The notes: generated by a model not told the origin, from the letters alone. 64,000 nt of DNA from Diplonema papillatum (GCA_030068145.1 JAPJBO010000865.1:1-64000), one strand, 5' to 3'. Positions 44,787-55,940 are shown, counted from the first letter of the stretch. A program made the numbers and translations.

Positions 44787-46134
44787 GGGGGCTCGGCCCC
44801 CTGCCCCCGACGGGAAACGGGAGGTTACGGGGGACCAGCCAGAAAACACAAACCCCCCGACAGGGTGGGTCGAGTTTGGCGGACACTTGTCGGCAGAGCG
44901 GAGACCCCAAGTAAAGCCTGCTGCACCGGGAAGCCAAGCTTCGCGTGCTGGGGCGGCACTACACGGTGGCTTGGCGCCTGTGCTGAGTCAACCCCCAGAG
45001 GACGGGGGATCGTGGCTCTGTGCTCCGCTGGGGGAATCTTTTTCTTCGTTCGAAAGAAAGTTCGCCTGCACTTCATTGCTGATTCATTGCTAACACCAGG
45101 GTTGCGAGTCGGTGTTCTCGCCCCTTGTTGTGCATTTATTTCCGGGTGTAGTGTGCATATCAACTAAGGGGAAGTCGTAACGGAGTCACTTGGTCATTGC
45201 TAGATGTAAGCGGCGCTTTTATTCACCTGTGTGTATCAAGCAAAATACCCATTCTGTCGGCCATCACATTACCAAGTGCGTCGTGCAACTTGCAGGAGAG
45301 GTTGGGGTGAGGACAGCTGGTCCTCGGAGCGAGCTTTTTGTCCTGTGCGCATAACGCGCATGAACCCTCAAGAGACAAAGAGAGAGGCACCAGCAGTGAC
45401 AAGTTAATGGCATGTGGCATGTTTGCGGCTCGCCTTTATCAGAAGGGGGTTTCGGCATGCCGGTTTTTTTTTTTTTTTTGTGTGTGTTTCCGGCGTTAAT
45501 TTTATTTGTTTTGGCACTACGCGGCGGTGTTTTACCATAACCACTAGTTATTTGAGGGGTCCAGCTTTAGCTGGCGTTATGTTCATCTTTGAATGGCGAA
45601 GAAGCCCACTCTCGAACCCACCCCCAGGCAGTAGCCGCGCCAGGCAGTTAAAATCTAGCCAGCTGATTTGCTTTGCGGCTGAGGGAAAAACACCGGTGGC
45701 TCAAAAGCGCAAAGCTACAGAGCTGAAGAGATGACAGAAACAGAACACCTGAACAAAAAGAGAAGGCAAAAAACGATAATTTGGTTGTTTTCCGCGCCAG
45801 AAATCGTAATGGACTTGCGGTAGGCACGTGAGGATCGAACTTTGTCAGCAATGGCCCGAAACTGAGCTGTTTTTGGGTGTGAGTGTTTGCGTGCAAAAAA
45901 GAATGCCGAAGGCAACAACTCGCACCCCTTCATTCATTCTGCACGTGGAACACCACAGACCGAAAAGGGCACGGGCAGGCAGGTTCTCTCCTGGCCGGTT
46001 TCCGCCCCAATACTGCGTCGAGTGACACTGGAATCGAAAAGGTGCTGCTGGCAACCACTGATTGATAAATGTTTAGGAGGGGGGAAACTCGAAACCCACA
46101 GCACCGAAGCATGGAAATTCTCGTCGCAAATTAA

Positions 46135-46193
46135 TGCACGATGTAGTAGTTTGAACTTGTTCTGCAGCAACAATCTGTGTCGATAGACTGCAC
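46135..46193. repeat. Copy of the sequence interrupted by the foldback element
   Basis: This stretch matches the left flank of the foldback element (59886-59931, gcagcaacaatctgtg and cgat) and continues directly into agactgcac, which matches the element's right flank (62516-62524). It is therefore a paralogous empty-site-like sequence lacking the 2.5-kb insert. Confidence 0.6.
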
Positions 46194-47183
46194 AAGCCGC
46201 TACAGACTACCTCTTTGCACGCGTCGTGTGCACGATGTAGTAGTAGTTGTTGTCGTCTCACCCCCGCGGATAATACGGAGCACTGTTTGCGCGATGAACA
46301 AAAATGTGTAGCCCGCTTTGTAGTCGACCGAGCTCACACACTCTCGGTCGTGTGCAAACGACAGTAACGGCAACCTAAGCACACCCCTTTCCTGTTGCTG
46401 GCCATACCTTTGCGGGCTCGTGCTTCCACGGCAGCTATTCGGATAGTCCGAACAGTACCACCGGTCCGATGAACGTGAGGTAAAAAGTCGATCCGGTCTG
46501 TGAGTCTAGGACACGGAAAGGTTTCAGGCAGCATTGACAGCTAATAAGTGCAGGTGCCACGAAGGCAGAGCGTGCACTGTTGTCCAGGGGCTAGTGCTGC
46601 TCGATAATGTCACCCGCCGAGTCAATCCTAATGAGGACGAGGTCGAACTGGTCATTTCCAGTTTCAAAGGAGAGGATGAAATGCGCGCCACGCATACTGA
46701 ATGGATAATGCGCCGTGCAGTCGCTGACACCGCTTCCAGGTTGCTGTAATCGGGAGAGGGGGAGTTGATCGATTGGTATCTGAGGTCATGCGACGTTGAC
46801 TGTGGCCGGCCTTGATGAGCATGAATGAGTAAACCACAAAGCTGGCACTCTTGATACCCAGGTGGTGCACGGGGTGGAGTGCTGCATGACCGAATGGGAG
46901 ATTCTGAACAGGTTCGTACTGGGGATGTACACTACACCATGTAGATACCATGGATCATGCTGTGCAGGTAAGTGTACACCACGCGCTTAGCATGGTCTCG
47001 GGGCCAAGCTCCAAGATCTCTGGATCTGACCCCGAGTTGGGTCCACACGCACCTGAAATGGGGGAGTCAGGTGACTGTAGAGCGCAAGGAGGCAAACGGG
47101 CTGCGCGGAATCGCGGTGTGAGTATGTGTGTGTGTGTATCAGACATAATCCTGAGGCATGAAGACTCAGGTGTTTTCTGATGC

Positions 47184-50100
47184 TCACACCTTCCTGCGAT
47201 CTGTGCTCGACTTCGTCGACGGAAGGTACGGGGGCGGAACGCCCTCCCAGTAGTAGAGAAGCACGCGGTACGGCGGGTACTTCTCAGGCGGGACGATGTT
47301 CGAGACGCCCCAACGGACACTCGGCGAGTAGCCCGCCTCCCTCCGCTTCTTGTTCGCCTCTTCCTGCACTTGGTCCAGGACGTGGTGCACAGGCTCGAGC
47401 TGGCGCATGACCGACTTCAGGGATCCTGAAGGCACGAAGAGGACATACGACATGCTATTCGAATCTATCATAGTGTATCTCTGATCCGGGACACCGACCG
47501 GTGTGTGGAGACCGCCTAGTAGGTTGTCTTTGCCGGAGTCTTCACGGTCACTGAAGATGAGAGGTTGCGACCCTGCGCTGTTGAAGGAGTTGAAGTGGAT
47601 GACGGATAAACAAGCGAGGGCCTCGCCGTCGAAAACGCGCTCCGCTCGGATGACAGCCCCGTCCCCCTTCTTCGAGTCTTTGCTCAGGGTGTGCAAGCCG
47701 TGGAAGAACATCCCGCAGATCAACCCCATCGCCGCCAGGAACAGCGGGACCGTGACAATGATCGACCACTCCGACTTGATGATGTCTGTGCCTTCGGAGA
47801 CGAAGACGCCGATCACGACCGCCATCATCGACACCATGAACGAGAACCCGAGGCACTCCAGGTACAGGATCCGGTTGCTGATGCGGTCCTCCAGGTACAG
47901 TTTTCGAAGCGGGAACACGACTTTGTCGTACGTCGGCTGCAGGAGGCGGGCCTCGCGGTGCTGGAACGGCGCGTTGTCGTTCTGGAGCTGCGCGGATGCC
48001 ATCTTCGCGTCGGAGAGCCACGAGAGGATTTGCTCCCGCCACGCGGCTGCTTGCGACGGGTTGTTCGGGCTGATGACGTGCGAGCCCAGGATGGGCATGA
48101 TCCTGTCCGTGAACGTGAGGAGCGACCTCCTCCCGAGGATGCCGAACAGGTGGATTGGAGAACCGACCGAACCGTGCATCTCATCCCTGAACCCCGGGAT
48201 GCATCTCCTCGCAAAGTAGTGCAGGCCCTCCACGAATCGGATGGCAGCCGTGGCCAGCATCGCGCTGGGGAACACAATGCACAGGAAGAACCCGGTCGTG
48301 ACACCCTTCAGCGCGGCGGTCGAAGACGAGTCGTGGACGGTGTTCTTCAGGAACCCCAGCACCCCGGACGGCGATTGCTCGCGCGTCGCGAACATGAGGA
48401 CGTCCAGCGGCACCCGCGACAACGTGTGGTTGAAGTACGGCAGACGGAACATGTGCTGCCCGTGGGTCGTCGGTACAATACCGCCGAGCCACGGGTCGAA
48501 TGCCGGGCGGGGGAGGTTGATGGACGAGACGCTTTGCGCCTTGACGAAGTCTGGGTACGAAGGCTCCGTGTCGTTGAGCATGTCGTGGAAGTTGCACGCG
48601 TCCTCGAGTTGGTGGACGAGGGTCTCGACGATGCCGCGGGTCATCACCGGCGAGTTCCAGCTGTTGCCGGGGCCGACCGCGACTGCGGACCCCGGCGCCA
48701 TCGGGCCCTGCCGGCCCATGCGGCGGGAGAACTCCTGCACCGCGTGGGCCACGTGCTCGCTGCTGATCCGGCCCAGCTGTGAGTCCGGGTCCTGGTAGTC
48801 GCCCCGCTTCGCCGGCAGCGGCGCCGCGCCGTTCTTCGTCGTCGACTGCGTGACTGTCGTCCCGCCGCTGTTGACGGTGTTCGCCGACGCAGCGAGCTGG
48901 TGGCTCCCCTTCGAACCCGACGTGGCTGTGATCACCGTCCGCTTCCCGAGGATGGGGTCCATCCGCGTGAGCTCGTCCTTCGAGTCCTGACTCGGGGCAC
49001 CTCGCCTTATCGAGCTCAGCATGACCAACTCGCCCGTGTCGGTCACCTGGAACTTCGACTTGATGTGGTAGGAAAGCAGGCACGTGAGAGTCGGCAGGAT
49101 GAAGAAGAAGAAAGAGATCAGATCCGCGACCTGCGGCTTCTGCGGGATGAACTTCGGGTCGCCGGTGTCGTTGTACGAGAGGAAGTTTGCGCATTCGATG
49201 CTGTTCAGGTCGGTGATCGGAGGGTCGGCCTCGAGGCAGATTTCGCGGTACGGCGTGTACCAGATTTGGATCAGCGCGAGGGGCAGCGCCTCGGCTATCA
49301 GCGACACCGCCTTCGGAATGAACGTCTTCATCATCCCGAACTTCGTCGTGTGCGAATCGAGCTGCTCGCCTTCCTCGGCCGACGTCAGGGGTCTATCCGT
49401 CCGGGAAAGCCACGTCTCGGACGCGATCAAAAACAGCAAAATGGTGTCCGTCATGAACTCGCCGCCGATCGGGAGCCCGTTGATGAAGCACAGGAACCAG
49501 AACAACCGGTTGTCGCCTCTGCCGACGAAGACCATCAAGCCGTTCGTCAGCGCCGACGAGAGGTTGAAGAGGAGCCAGTTGTGGTAGACGTTGCGGTTGC
49601 CGTACCGGTCCTTCTCCCGGTCGAGCTTCTTCTGCCAGAAGACGTTGCCCATGATGGCGCCGATGATGACGAAGAACACGCCCACTACTGCCACGCTGCT
49701 CGACTTGCACTCGAACGACGACTTCGGAAACCCGCTTTCGAACCCTTCGTCGGCGATGAACCGGGCGTTGATCGGGTCGTCGTAGGCTGCGCAGCCCTTC
49801 GCTATCTCGGGCTCGACCTTGTGCCGGACGAACCACATGAGCAAGTTCTTCATGAGGGTGATCGTCAACTGGTCGCAGACCCAGGCGCCGATGAGTTGGC
49901 GGAAGAACGGGTTGTTGTAGGAGCTGGTCATCAGCTCCGAGAACTGCTGGAGGAAGCTGGTTTTATCGAGGTGCTCGAGCACCGCCGGGGCGACGGTCGA
50001 GTTGCGATACCTGACCAGCATGAACCGGAAGGCGAGGTTGATCACGAAGTGCGACGTGCCGAAGAAGAGGGCGCAGATGAAGTTGGTCCGCGGGTACAGC

Positions 50101-50948
50101 CCCGACATGACGCCGTCCTTCTGCTCGAGCTCGTAGCCCAGCGGCATCATGACCCGGCTGACAGCGAGGGTGACGGTGCCCATGAGCAGGATGCCCACCA
50201 CCTTCATCATCGACCCGATGCGAAGGCCGTCGTTGTGGTGCGTTTCGTCCAGGATCTTCTGCGACTTCAGCATCGTCCCAAGGGTCGTGGTCGGCGTCCC
50301 CGTGAGGGTGTCTCCCACGTAGAAGACCATGTACGCGAGTCCGTACTGCAGCAGCACCCGGGTTCTACCACCGGTGGGGTTGAGGGGAGTGAACGGGAAG
50401 AACATCGCCGCGAAAGCCGCGAACTGGATGAAGGAGCCGAGGACCATGATGTTCGCGATCTTGTGCATCGTGCACTTCCGCAGGTACGAGGCCATCAGGG
50501 GGTCGGTCAGCACGTCGACGCACTTCGAGATCGTGACGACGAGGGCGACTTCACCGGGGACGAGGTTGACGGAGGTGTACCACTGCGTGGCGAAGACAGC
50601 GATCCAGGCGGGCATCGCGAAGGTGCCGAAGAGCTGCGTGGCGGACCACAGGTAGACGACCCACTTCATCGTCTTCTGCATCGTCTGCTCGCTCATGCCG
50701 CGGTACTTGTCGTTCAGGTTCGGGTCCACGTCTTTGCCCGCCGCGTCGGCCGCGGCTTCGGTCGGGAAGTCGGGCTGCTGCGGCTGCTGCTGCTGGGGCC
50801 GCCGGCGGACGCCCTGCCCGGACCCGGCGCCGCTGCCGGCCCAGCCGAGGCTGCTGTTGCTGTAGAGCGAATACGGGGAGCTCGGCTGCGGCGGGCCCCC
50901 GTGCTTCGGCAGCGCGTTGTAGCCCAGCGACGTCATCTCGACGTCCAT
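47184..50948 (-). CDS. MFS transporter of the GPH/MFS_2 (MFSD2/melibiose-carrier-like) type with long C-terminal extension
   Basis: A single-exon membrane protein of 1254 aa, ATG at 50948 (first ATG of the frame, MDVEMTSLGYNALPK) and TGA at 47184. After a Gln/Pro-rich cytosolic N-terminus, residues about 85-640 carry the transporter core: WVVYLWSATQLFGTFAMPAW, a loop with DVLTDPLMASYLRK resembling the conserved D-x2-xDP motif of glycoside-pentoside-hexuronide carriers, then repeated hydrophobic helices to ISFFFFILPTLTCLLSYHI. The family is usually 450-600 aa. Here about 600 extra residues follow, with a Ser/Thr-rich linker and at least three further hydrophobic segments (near 886, 1035 and 1062). 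Substrate cannot be told from sequence; sugars or lipids are known for relatives. A (GT)n run lies just upstream of the start. Confidence 0.75.
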   Translation of the reverse strand: MDVEMTSLGYNALPKHGGPPQPSSPYSLYSNSSLGWAGSGAGSGQGVRRRPQQQQPQQPDFPTEAAADAAGKDVDPNLNDKYRGMSEQTMQKTMKWVVYLWSATQLFGTFAMPAWIAVFATQWYTSVNLVPGEVALVVTISKCVDVLTDPLMASYLRKCTMHKIANIMVLGSFIQFAAFAAMFFPFTPLNPTGGRTRVLLQYGLAYMVFYVGDTLTGTPTTTLGTMLKSQKILDETHHNDGLRIGSMMKVVGILLMGTVTLAVSRVMMPLGYELEQKDGVMSGLYPRTNFICALFFGTSHFVINLAFRFMLVRYRNSTVAPAVLEHLDKTSFLQQFSELMTSSYNNPFFRQLIGAWVCDQLTITLMKNLLMWFVRHKVEPEIAKGCAAYDDPINARFIADEGFESGFPKSSFECKSSSVAVVGVFFVIIGAIMGNVFWQKKLDREKDRYGNRNVYHNWLLFNLSSALTNGLMVFVGRGDNRLFWFLCFINGLPIGGEFMTDTILLFLIASETWLSRTDRPLTSAEEGEQLDSHTTKFGMMKTFIPKAVSLIAEALPLALIQIWYTPYREICLEADPPITDLNSIECANFLSYNDTGDPKFIPQKPQVADLISFFFFILPTLTCLLSYHIKSKFQVTDTGELVMLSSIRRGAPSQDSKDELTRMDPILGKRTVITATSGSKGSHQLAASANTVNSGGTTVTQSTTKNGAAPLPAKRGDYQDPDSQLGRISSEHVAHAVQEFSRRMGRQGPMAPGSAVAVGPGNSWNSPVMTRGIVETLVHQLEDACNFHDMLNDTEPSYPDFVKAQSVSSINLPRPAFDPWLGGIVPTTHGQHMFRLPYFNHTLSRVPLDVLMFATREQSPSGVLGFLKNTVHDSSSTAALKGVTTGFFLCIVFPSAMLATAAIRFVEGLHYFARRCIPGFRDEMHGSVGSPIHLFGILGRRSLLTFTDRIMPILGSHVISPNNPSQAAAWREQILSWLSDAKMASAQLQNDNAPFQHREARLLQPTYDKVVFPLRKLYLEDRISNRILYLECLGFSFMVSMMAVVIGVFVSEGTDIIKSEWSIIVTVPLFLAAMGLICGMFFHGLHTLSKDSKKGDGAVIRAERVFDGEALACLSVIHFNSFNSAGSQPLIFSDREDSGKDNLLGGLHTPVGVPDQRYTMIDSNSMSYVLFVPSGSLKSVMRQLEPVHHVLDQVQEEANKKRREAGYSPSVRWGVSNIVPPEKYPPYRVLLYYWEGVPPPYLPSTKSSTDRRKV

Positions 50949-51601
50949 TGCCGACCCCAGGCCCGCGGCCGCAGGGCGCGCCCGCGGCGAGCCACCCTTC
51001 GGCACTTTCTCCTCCCGGTGTGTGTGTGTGTGTGTGTGTGTGCTACCGACCCGTTTTTACGTGGTGCCTCCCTTCACGGAAGTACGGCCACGGCTGTGTG
51101 CGCGTGTGTGTGGGGTGGGTGTTGTTGCTGTCCGTGTTTTTTCTTGCCTCTGTCTGTTTTTTTTTTTTTTTTTCGTGGAACCGGCCGGCTTTTCCTTTTT
51201 TACTCGCTGTTGTTGTTTTTTCTCTGCCAACCCCTCCCTTTCCTTCACCTCCTGAGTGGCGGTTTTGTTGCTGATTCAGCGAATGTATTCGCTTAACGAG
51301 CTGACGACTGCTAAAAAGACTCACTGCTTCGTTTTCTCCTGCATTGTTCACTCGTCGGATTGGTAAACCCCCAACCACTGTGCCCGGGTAGCCGGTTCAT
51401 CATCGCGAACTACTCTTTCTGCGATTTCTTTCACCCCGTATCTTACAGGCTGGCACCAGGAACAGTATCGAGAAAACAACAACTGGTATGCGGGCTTGCG
51501 ATTCATCGAAGCGCTTCCGGGCCTCCTTTCACACAATTCGTTTTGCTATTCACCCACATGTGACATGCCTTGGCCCCATGCCTGTTCGTCCCTGTCTACG
51601 C
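50949..51601. other. Intergenic region upstream of the MFS gene
   Basis: About 650 bp holding the (GT)n run, T-rich and GTG-rich tracts (51090-51240) and no gene. It serves as promoter of the transporter and 3' flank of the ATPase-nucleotidyltransferase gene. Confidence 0.5.
51018..51042. repeat. (GT)n microsatellite
   Basis: Twelve GT repeats, 70 bp upstream of the transporter start codon, within its leader or promoter. Confidence 0.95.
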
Positions 51602-53608
51602 CTACATGTCCGCGTCGTCCATGGCGCCTGCGTCGTTGCCTACTCTGTCGAACGGTGGCATGATGACCTGCTTCCCCTTGGCAAGCTCTTTGAACACGCC
51701 GAAGAGGACTTCGCAGCGGTCGTCCTTGTCGAGGGGACCCGTGGGCCGCCCGCCGGCCACTCGGGCAGCGAGGACTTCGATGGCCATTCCGCGGAGCTGT
51801 TTGACGCCGGTTCGTTCCTTCCAGACCTTGGCCAGGATGACGACATCCTCGATCTTGGGGTACGCTGCGCGCACGCCGTCGAACCACTTCAACTGAGCTC
51901 GCAGACTATCGGCGGAGGTGGACCTGCCCGGACACGACACTACAATGTCGACGACCCCGAAGTGAGTGTCGTACTGCAGCAGCGTGCTGCCGTTGGGACC
52001 CCCCACATGACCGACGAGGCGAGCGTGCTTGCGCACGGAGTCCTCCGCTTCCTGGAGCTTCTCTTTGGGAACTTCGACGACGATGTCGACGTCCGAATCG
52101 CTGGTTGCGCACCCTTTCTTGATCGAGCCGCCCAGGAGCACGGTGCACCACATGCCCGCAAGCCACTTTTCGATGCGTTCCTTGACGGGTTGGACCTGGA
52201 TGCTATGGTCCAGGCGCTCACGCTCGCAAAGACTGTTCAGTTGATTGGCCGTCATCCACCCGAGGCAGGCTCTTTCCTGCGGCGGACCGTGCTCGGCTGG
52301 CTCGGCTGGGCTCGTCGCACTGTCTGTTGTCGACGACGACGGCGGCGGCGGCGGCGGCAGCTCGTTCACAGTCACCAATCGATCCACTCTTTCGAAGTAC
52401 GGTGCGAGCTGCAAGTCTTTGCCTGCCCAGACGGTGTCCACGTCCGCGTACTTTTGAACAACGGATCCGAAGGTCACCGCCGTTTCCATACGTGTGGACG
52501 TGTGGTACAGTAGCGGTGCCTTCTTGCCCTTGGCTATCGGCTGGTCCGGCAGCTTCGTTCCGACAAGGACCAAGCGTCTATCCTTAGCATCCGAAACGGC
52601 AGACGCGAAGCTCCCAGCTGCCTCCGCGGCGTCGTGGTCCACAATTACTTTTCCGGGGCCGGGATTGAGTACCTGGAAGCCAGAAGGACCCTTCTTCTTT
52701 TTCTGACATTGACTCGTGTTCGGTCTGTGCGGCGGCTCGCGATGTTGCTTCTTTGGTGTTGGCGGTACGGGTGCTTCTTTATAAGCTTTACTGTTGGGGG
52801 GTGCACCAAGGCCATGCTGCTTGTAATGCATCGCCGTTGATAATCCGTAGTGTCCATCCTTCCCCCACACGTTGGAGGCGGGCAGGTTATCGTAAATAAC
52901 CTTCGGATACAGGGTTTCGCAGACATTGCGCAGAATCGGCACCAGCTTCTGGTTCCAAACATCGCTGCTGACCTTGTGTTCACGGCCGTAGTCGATCATG
53001 TCCTCCTGCGGGAAGTTGTAGTCGAAGGTGAACGGAGCGAAACCCTCGACGCGACGACCGTTGATGAACACGCACCCCCTGCCTGGAATTCGCGCACGGT
53101 AAACTTCCAACTGAGCCGTCCGGAGGACAAGATCTTTCTGTTTCCGAACTCGGTCGAACTGCAGGAACCAACTCTTAAGCTCGTCCACAACCGCGGCTGA
53201 GAGTATCGGCGACTGGATTTCCCACCGGGTCCCCGTCTGATTTTTCCCCGGTACGACCTCCGTCTTGAGCCAGATTTCCTCGGTTCCTCGGATCGGGAAC
53301 GTGAACTTTGCCCAGTAGGCCCGAGCCGAGAAACTGGCCCCCAACCGCCGCAGGATTGCGACGCTGTCGAGCAATCCGATCCCGAATGTGCCGATGGTGC
53401 CTTCCCTGCCGCTGGTTTGGCCGACCTGGAAGTCGGAGTCCCTAACGCCGTCGCCTCCGTCCTCGATTATCAACGTCTCGCTGCTCCAAGTCACCACTGG
53501 TTCCTTGCCGCCGTTAGCGTCAATGGAATTAGCGACCAGCTCCAGCAGCGCGAACTTGATCGTCTTGTTCTTGCAGTGGTCTACGGTCAAGTTTAGAGAG
53601 CGTTCCAT
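51602..53608 (-). CDS. GHKL ATPase fused to an OAS/CD-NTase-like nucleotidyltransferase
   Basis: A single-exon gene of 668 aa, ATG 53608, TAG 51602. Residues 1-260 form a GHKL (Hsp90/MORC-type) ATP-binding domain: N-box ELVANSIDA (23-31, Glu23 and Asn27), G1 EDGGDG (49-54), G2 GTFGIGLLDSVA (73-84), then a transducer-like region with VFINGRRVEGFAPFTFDYNF. Lys/Pro-rich linker follows (about 285-320), an unrecognised module (330-430) and a Pro/Ser linker. Residues about 475-668 form a polymerase-beta-fold nucleotidyltransferase: LLGGSIKKG (near 493), DSDVDIVVEV (acidic pair near 505-507), third acid in FGVVDIVVSC (near 552) and a helical end with KVWKERTG and MAIEVLAARV, as in OAS/CD-NTase and CCA-type enzymes. 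All catalytic residues appear intact. Known relatives of the two domains make nucleotide second messengers or remodel nucleic acid/protein complexes; joining them suggests an ATP-gated nucleotide synthase, possibly immune. That role is inference. Confidence 0.85.
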   Translation of the reverse strand: MERSLNLTVDHCKNKTIKFALLELVANSIDANGGKEPVVTWSSETLIIEDGGDGVRDSDFQVGQTSGREGTIGTFGIGLLDSVAILRRLGASFSARAYWAKFTFPIRGTEEIWLKTEVVPGKNQTGTRWEIQSPILSAAVVDELKSWFLQFDRVRKQKDLVLRTAQLEVYRARIPGRGCVFINGRRVEGFAPFTFDYNFPQEDMIDYGREHKVSSDVWNQKLVPILRNVCETLYPKVIYDNLPASNVWGKDGHYGLSTAMHYKQHGLGAPPNSKAYKEAPVPPTPKKQHREPPHRPNTSQCQKKKKGPSGFQVLNPGPGKVIVDHDAAEAAGSFASAVSDAKDRRLVLVGTKLPDQPIAKGKKAPLLYHTSTRMETAVTFGSVVQKYADVDTVWAGKDLQLAPYFERVDRLVTVNELPPPPPPSSSTTDSATSPAEPAEHGPPQERACLGWMTANQLNSLCERERLDHSIQVQPVKERIEKWLAGMWCTVLLGGSIKKGCATSDSDVDIVVEVPKEKLQEAEDSVRKHARLVGHVGGPNGSTLLQYDTHFGVVDIVVSCPGRSTSADSLRAQLKWFDGVRAAYPKIEDVVILAKVWKERTGVKQLRGMAIEVLAARVAGGRPTGPLDKDDRCEVLFGVFKELAKGKQVIMPPFDRVGNDAGAMDDADM

Positions 53609-55940
53609 TGTATTCTTCTTTTCGCACCGTCATACACCCAAGAACCTGTGCAAACGTTTTGCTCGCGGAACGACGCGAGGCCAGACAACGTGATTATTCA
53701 GGTGACACTTGGGACGTGCTTAGTTGGCACATGCGGTTTTCACAGCCATGTGCTATCAGGTCGCGTGGCGGGGTGATGTTTCTCGCATCAGCACCTCGAC
53801 TTGTGAACGGGGCAAAAACGGAGCCGACTCGCGCCAACAGAATAGAGAGAGGAGAGAACCGGAGGGGTGGACGGGATCAATTGAGAAGGCTAGGATCTGG
53901 GAGGGTGGGTGGGTGGACGGAGGAGCGGTGGGGCAACTGGATGGCAGTCGTGTGCGCACTTTCCTCTTCTCAAGGCGAAAAGGCTGCACGCGGCCCGAAC
54001 GGGGGGCAGGAGCTGTGAAACACAGTGTCAGAACACACCCTGTTTTTTCAGTCGTCCGCCCAGACGCACGTGCACCCAGTGCAGGGCGTTTTTCGGCCCG
54101 GGTTTGCGTTTGTACCGTCCCTACCCCCCACCCCAACAGAACAGGTTGTCCGTGTTTCCAAAAAAAAGAAGAATCTTGTTTTAAGAATTTTTTGTGTGCG
54201 TGTGCGTGGGTGTGTTTGCATTCCTTTTCGGAGCCGTGCGCGCGCTGTCTGTTTCGCCACGATTACCCCGCGGCGATCCAAACACCAGCGCGGCGGGTGC
54301 TTGCGGAGAGAGAAAACGGGAGAGGGAGGCTGTCGGAGAGATAACGTGGGGACCTCATTTGCGGCCCGTGTTGGGCACTCGGAGTAGCGTGGTGCTGGAC
54401 GGGAGATGTGTTTACATACGGGTCGAGCCAATGTGATCCTCGTGCCTGAAGTGTCGGGCACGCCAGGGACGCAGTTGGGCTCAAATTGGCTCGCCCTGTG
54501 GTCGGATTGAAGCAACGGGCAGTGCAGACTGGTTGCAGGGTTGCGGAAGAAACCGACTGGTGGACACACACACCCCGGGTGATGGCTGGAAGAGATCGCA
54601 GCCTGCGGTGCCTCGTATTCGTCAGTGAGAGGCAGGGGAAACGAAGAGTCGGGGGAATAGGGGGGGGGGTTAGGCAGTGCGCGCACAGATTGCTGCACAC
54701 TTTAAAGCTAGCACGAGGGGGGGCAAGGGAGTCACAGTGATGTCCCAGCCATTCACGGTAAAGAAATGCGATGGCCGCAACGCGAAGTGCGTGCAACCGT
54801 TCTATTTGCTCGAAGTCAGCAGCCATAGTCACACGTAGTGGAAGTAGAAAGGGCTGTAACACTGGCGCCGTCGCCGAGTTCCCAGAACGATTCGGATAGA
54901 AACGCTGCCTTTGGCTGGATGGTTGCACGAGCTGCTTGGGCCGGGGGTATCACTGCGACAAGCAGGGAGTTTGGGTGTACGAGACACCCGAGGGGACGTC
55001 TGCGCTCAACGGGTTCGGGTCCTTTTTCCAGACACAGTTGCCGGCCACGTTGAGGTTGCGTGGGGGGAAAGGAAGGAGCGAAAGGTCGCGTGTTGCGGGA
55101 AAAGCAACAAAGCGTGGCAAACCCGTCGTCGCATGACAGACGTCTTCTTTTGGTCCCTCTTCTTTTTCCCCGTTTGGTTGTACTTCTCTTATCATTCGGG
55201 TCGCCTCCAGGCGGTTGGGACGGGACTGGCTTGCAACCTCATGGATGCTGTGCACGTCTTGCTCGAGGAGAGTAAATGATGGGAAAAGGGTGAGCGTCCA
55301 GGATCCACTTGTTATGGAGGTTCGGATTTATCTCGCATATGACGAAACACATGAGGAAACACGTAATGGGTGGTCAAATGTTAAGACAACATATTATCAA
55401 TAACATATTTCCAACATAACAAGCAGGTCGTGTGGATCAGAAGGGGGGGCTGGGCTGGGTCGAAATTTGTCGGACGGAATAATTCGAGCACACGTGGCGC
55501 ACGCGCGCCCGCCGGCAACAACCTCGACTGCAGTCTAGTGACACCCTCTTCATTATTTCCTCCGCCGCCCACTTCTCCCGATGGTTCCCCCGCCGAGCCC
55601 GCCTGGCAGCCGATCGAAATGAGTGCTGTGTCTGCGTGTGTCTTTTGACTCGATATATACGCACCACAGAGGGCAGCTAAGATCCGCGTATCTGCAGGAT
55701 AATTCATGAAGGGTGTGGTGGGCTACCCATGGGGGGGATGGGGTGCTTCAGAGAAAAACGTGTGCTGCACACATAAAGCTTGTTGAAACACGTGGTTGAT
55801 TGGTAGCAGTGCTACCGGTTGTGGATGTTGCGCCCCAGGGCAGGGCGAGCAGAGCCGCAGCTTCGTCGAAAAGACTCCTGTGCGTGACTCTTCCCGCCGC
55901 AACATTGGTGCATTGAATAATCAGTTCGCCCATTCTTTGG
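53609..55940. other. Gene-free spacer
   Basis: About 2.3 kb without a recognised gene. Long plus- and minus-strand frames (for example 53724-54344) have low-complexity, Arg/Pro/Gly-rich translations with no family resemblance. A CAG acceptor-like site at 53646 lies 38 nt upstream of the ATPase-nucleotidyltransferase start. Confidence 0.5.

Larger units (their letters stand above)
41001..47183. other. 6.2-kb gene-poor region with dispersed repeats
   Basis: No ORF here has a recognisable family or a credible exon structure. Visible items are a degenerate array of gaacttngcttcgcccg-like units (41370-41490), a 19-bp motif shared with 62612-62630 (41523-41541), an 18-nt G tract (42160-42177), a GC-rich hairpin near 42718-42740, a dispersed repeat pair (43795-43855 and 44726-44786) and a segment related to the flanks of the foldback element (46135-46193). 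A 71-codon frame at 46534-46749 looks mildly protein-like but is unsupported. Confidence 0.5.

Noticed and set aside
46534-46749. 71-codon plus-strand frame with a preceding CTAAT...TGCAG acceptor-like site
   Set aside because: Mildly protein-like but no start codon, no partner exon and no family; it would also be the only plus-strand gene.
51602-52200. The C-terminal nucleotidyltransferase as a CCA-adding tRNA enzyme
   Set aside because: Fusion to a GHKL ATPase, absence of the CCA-enzyme neck/body regions and short length make an OAS/CD-NTase-like assignment more likely, though not proven.
53724-54698. Long frames on both strands (206 and 216 codons)
   Set aside because: Low-complexity, frame-overlapping translations with no family match and no splice context.
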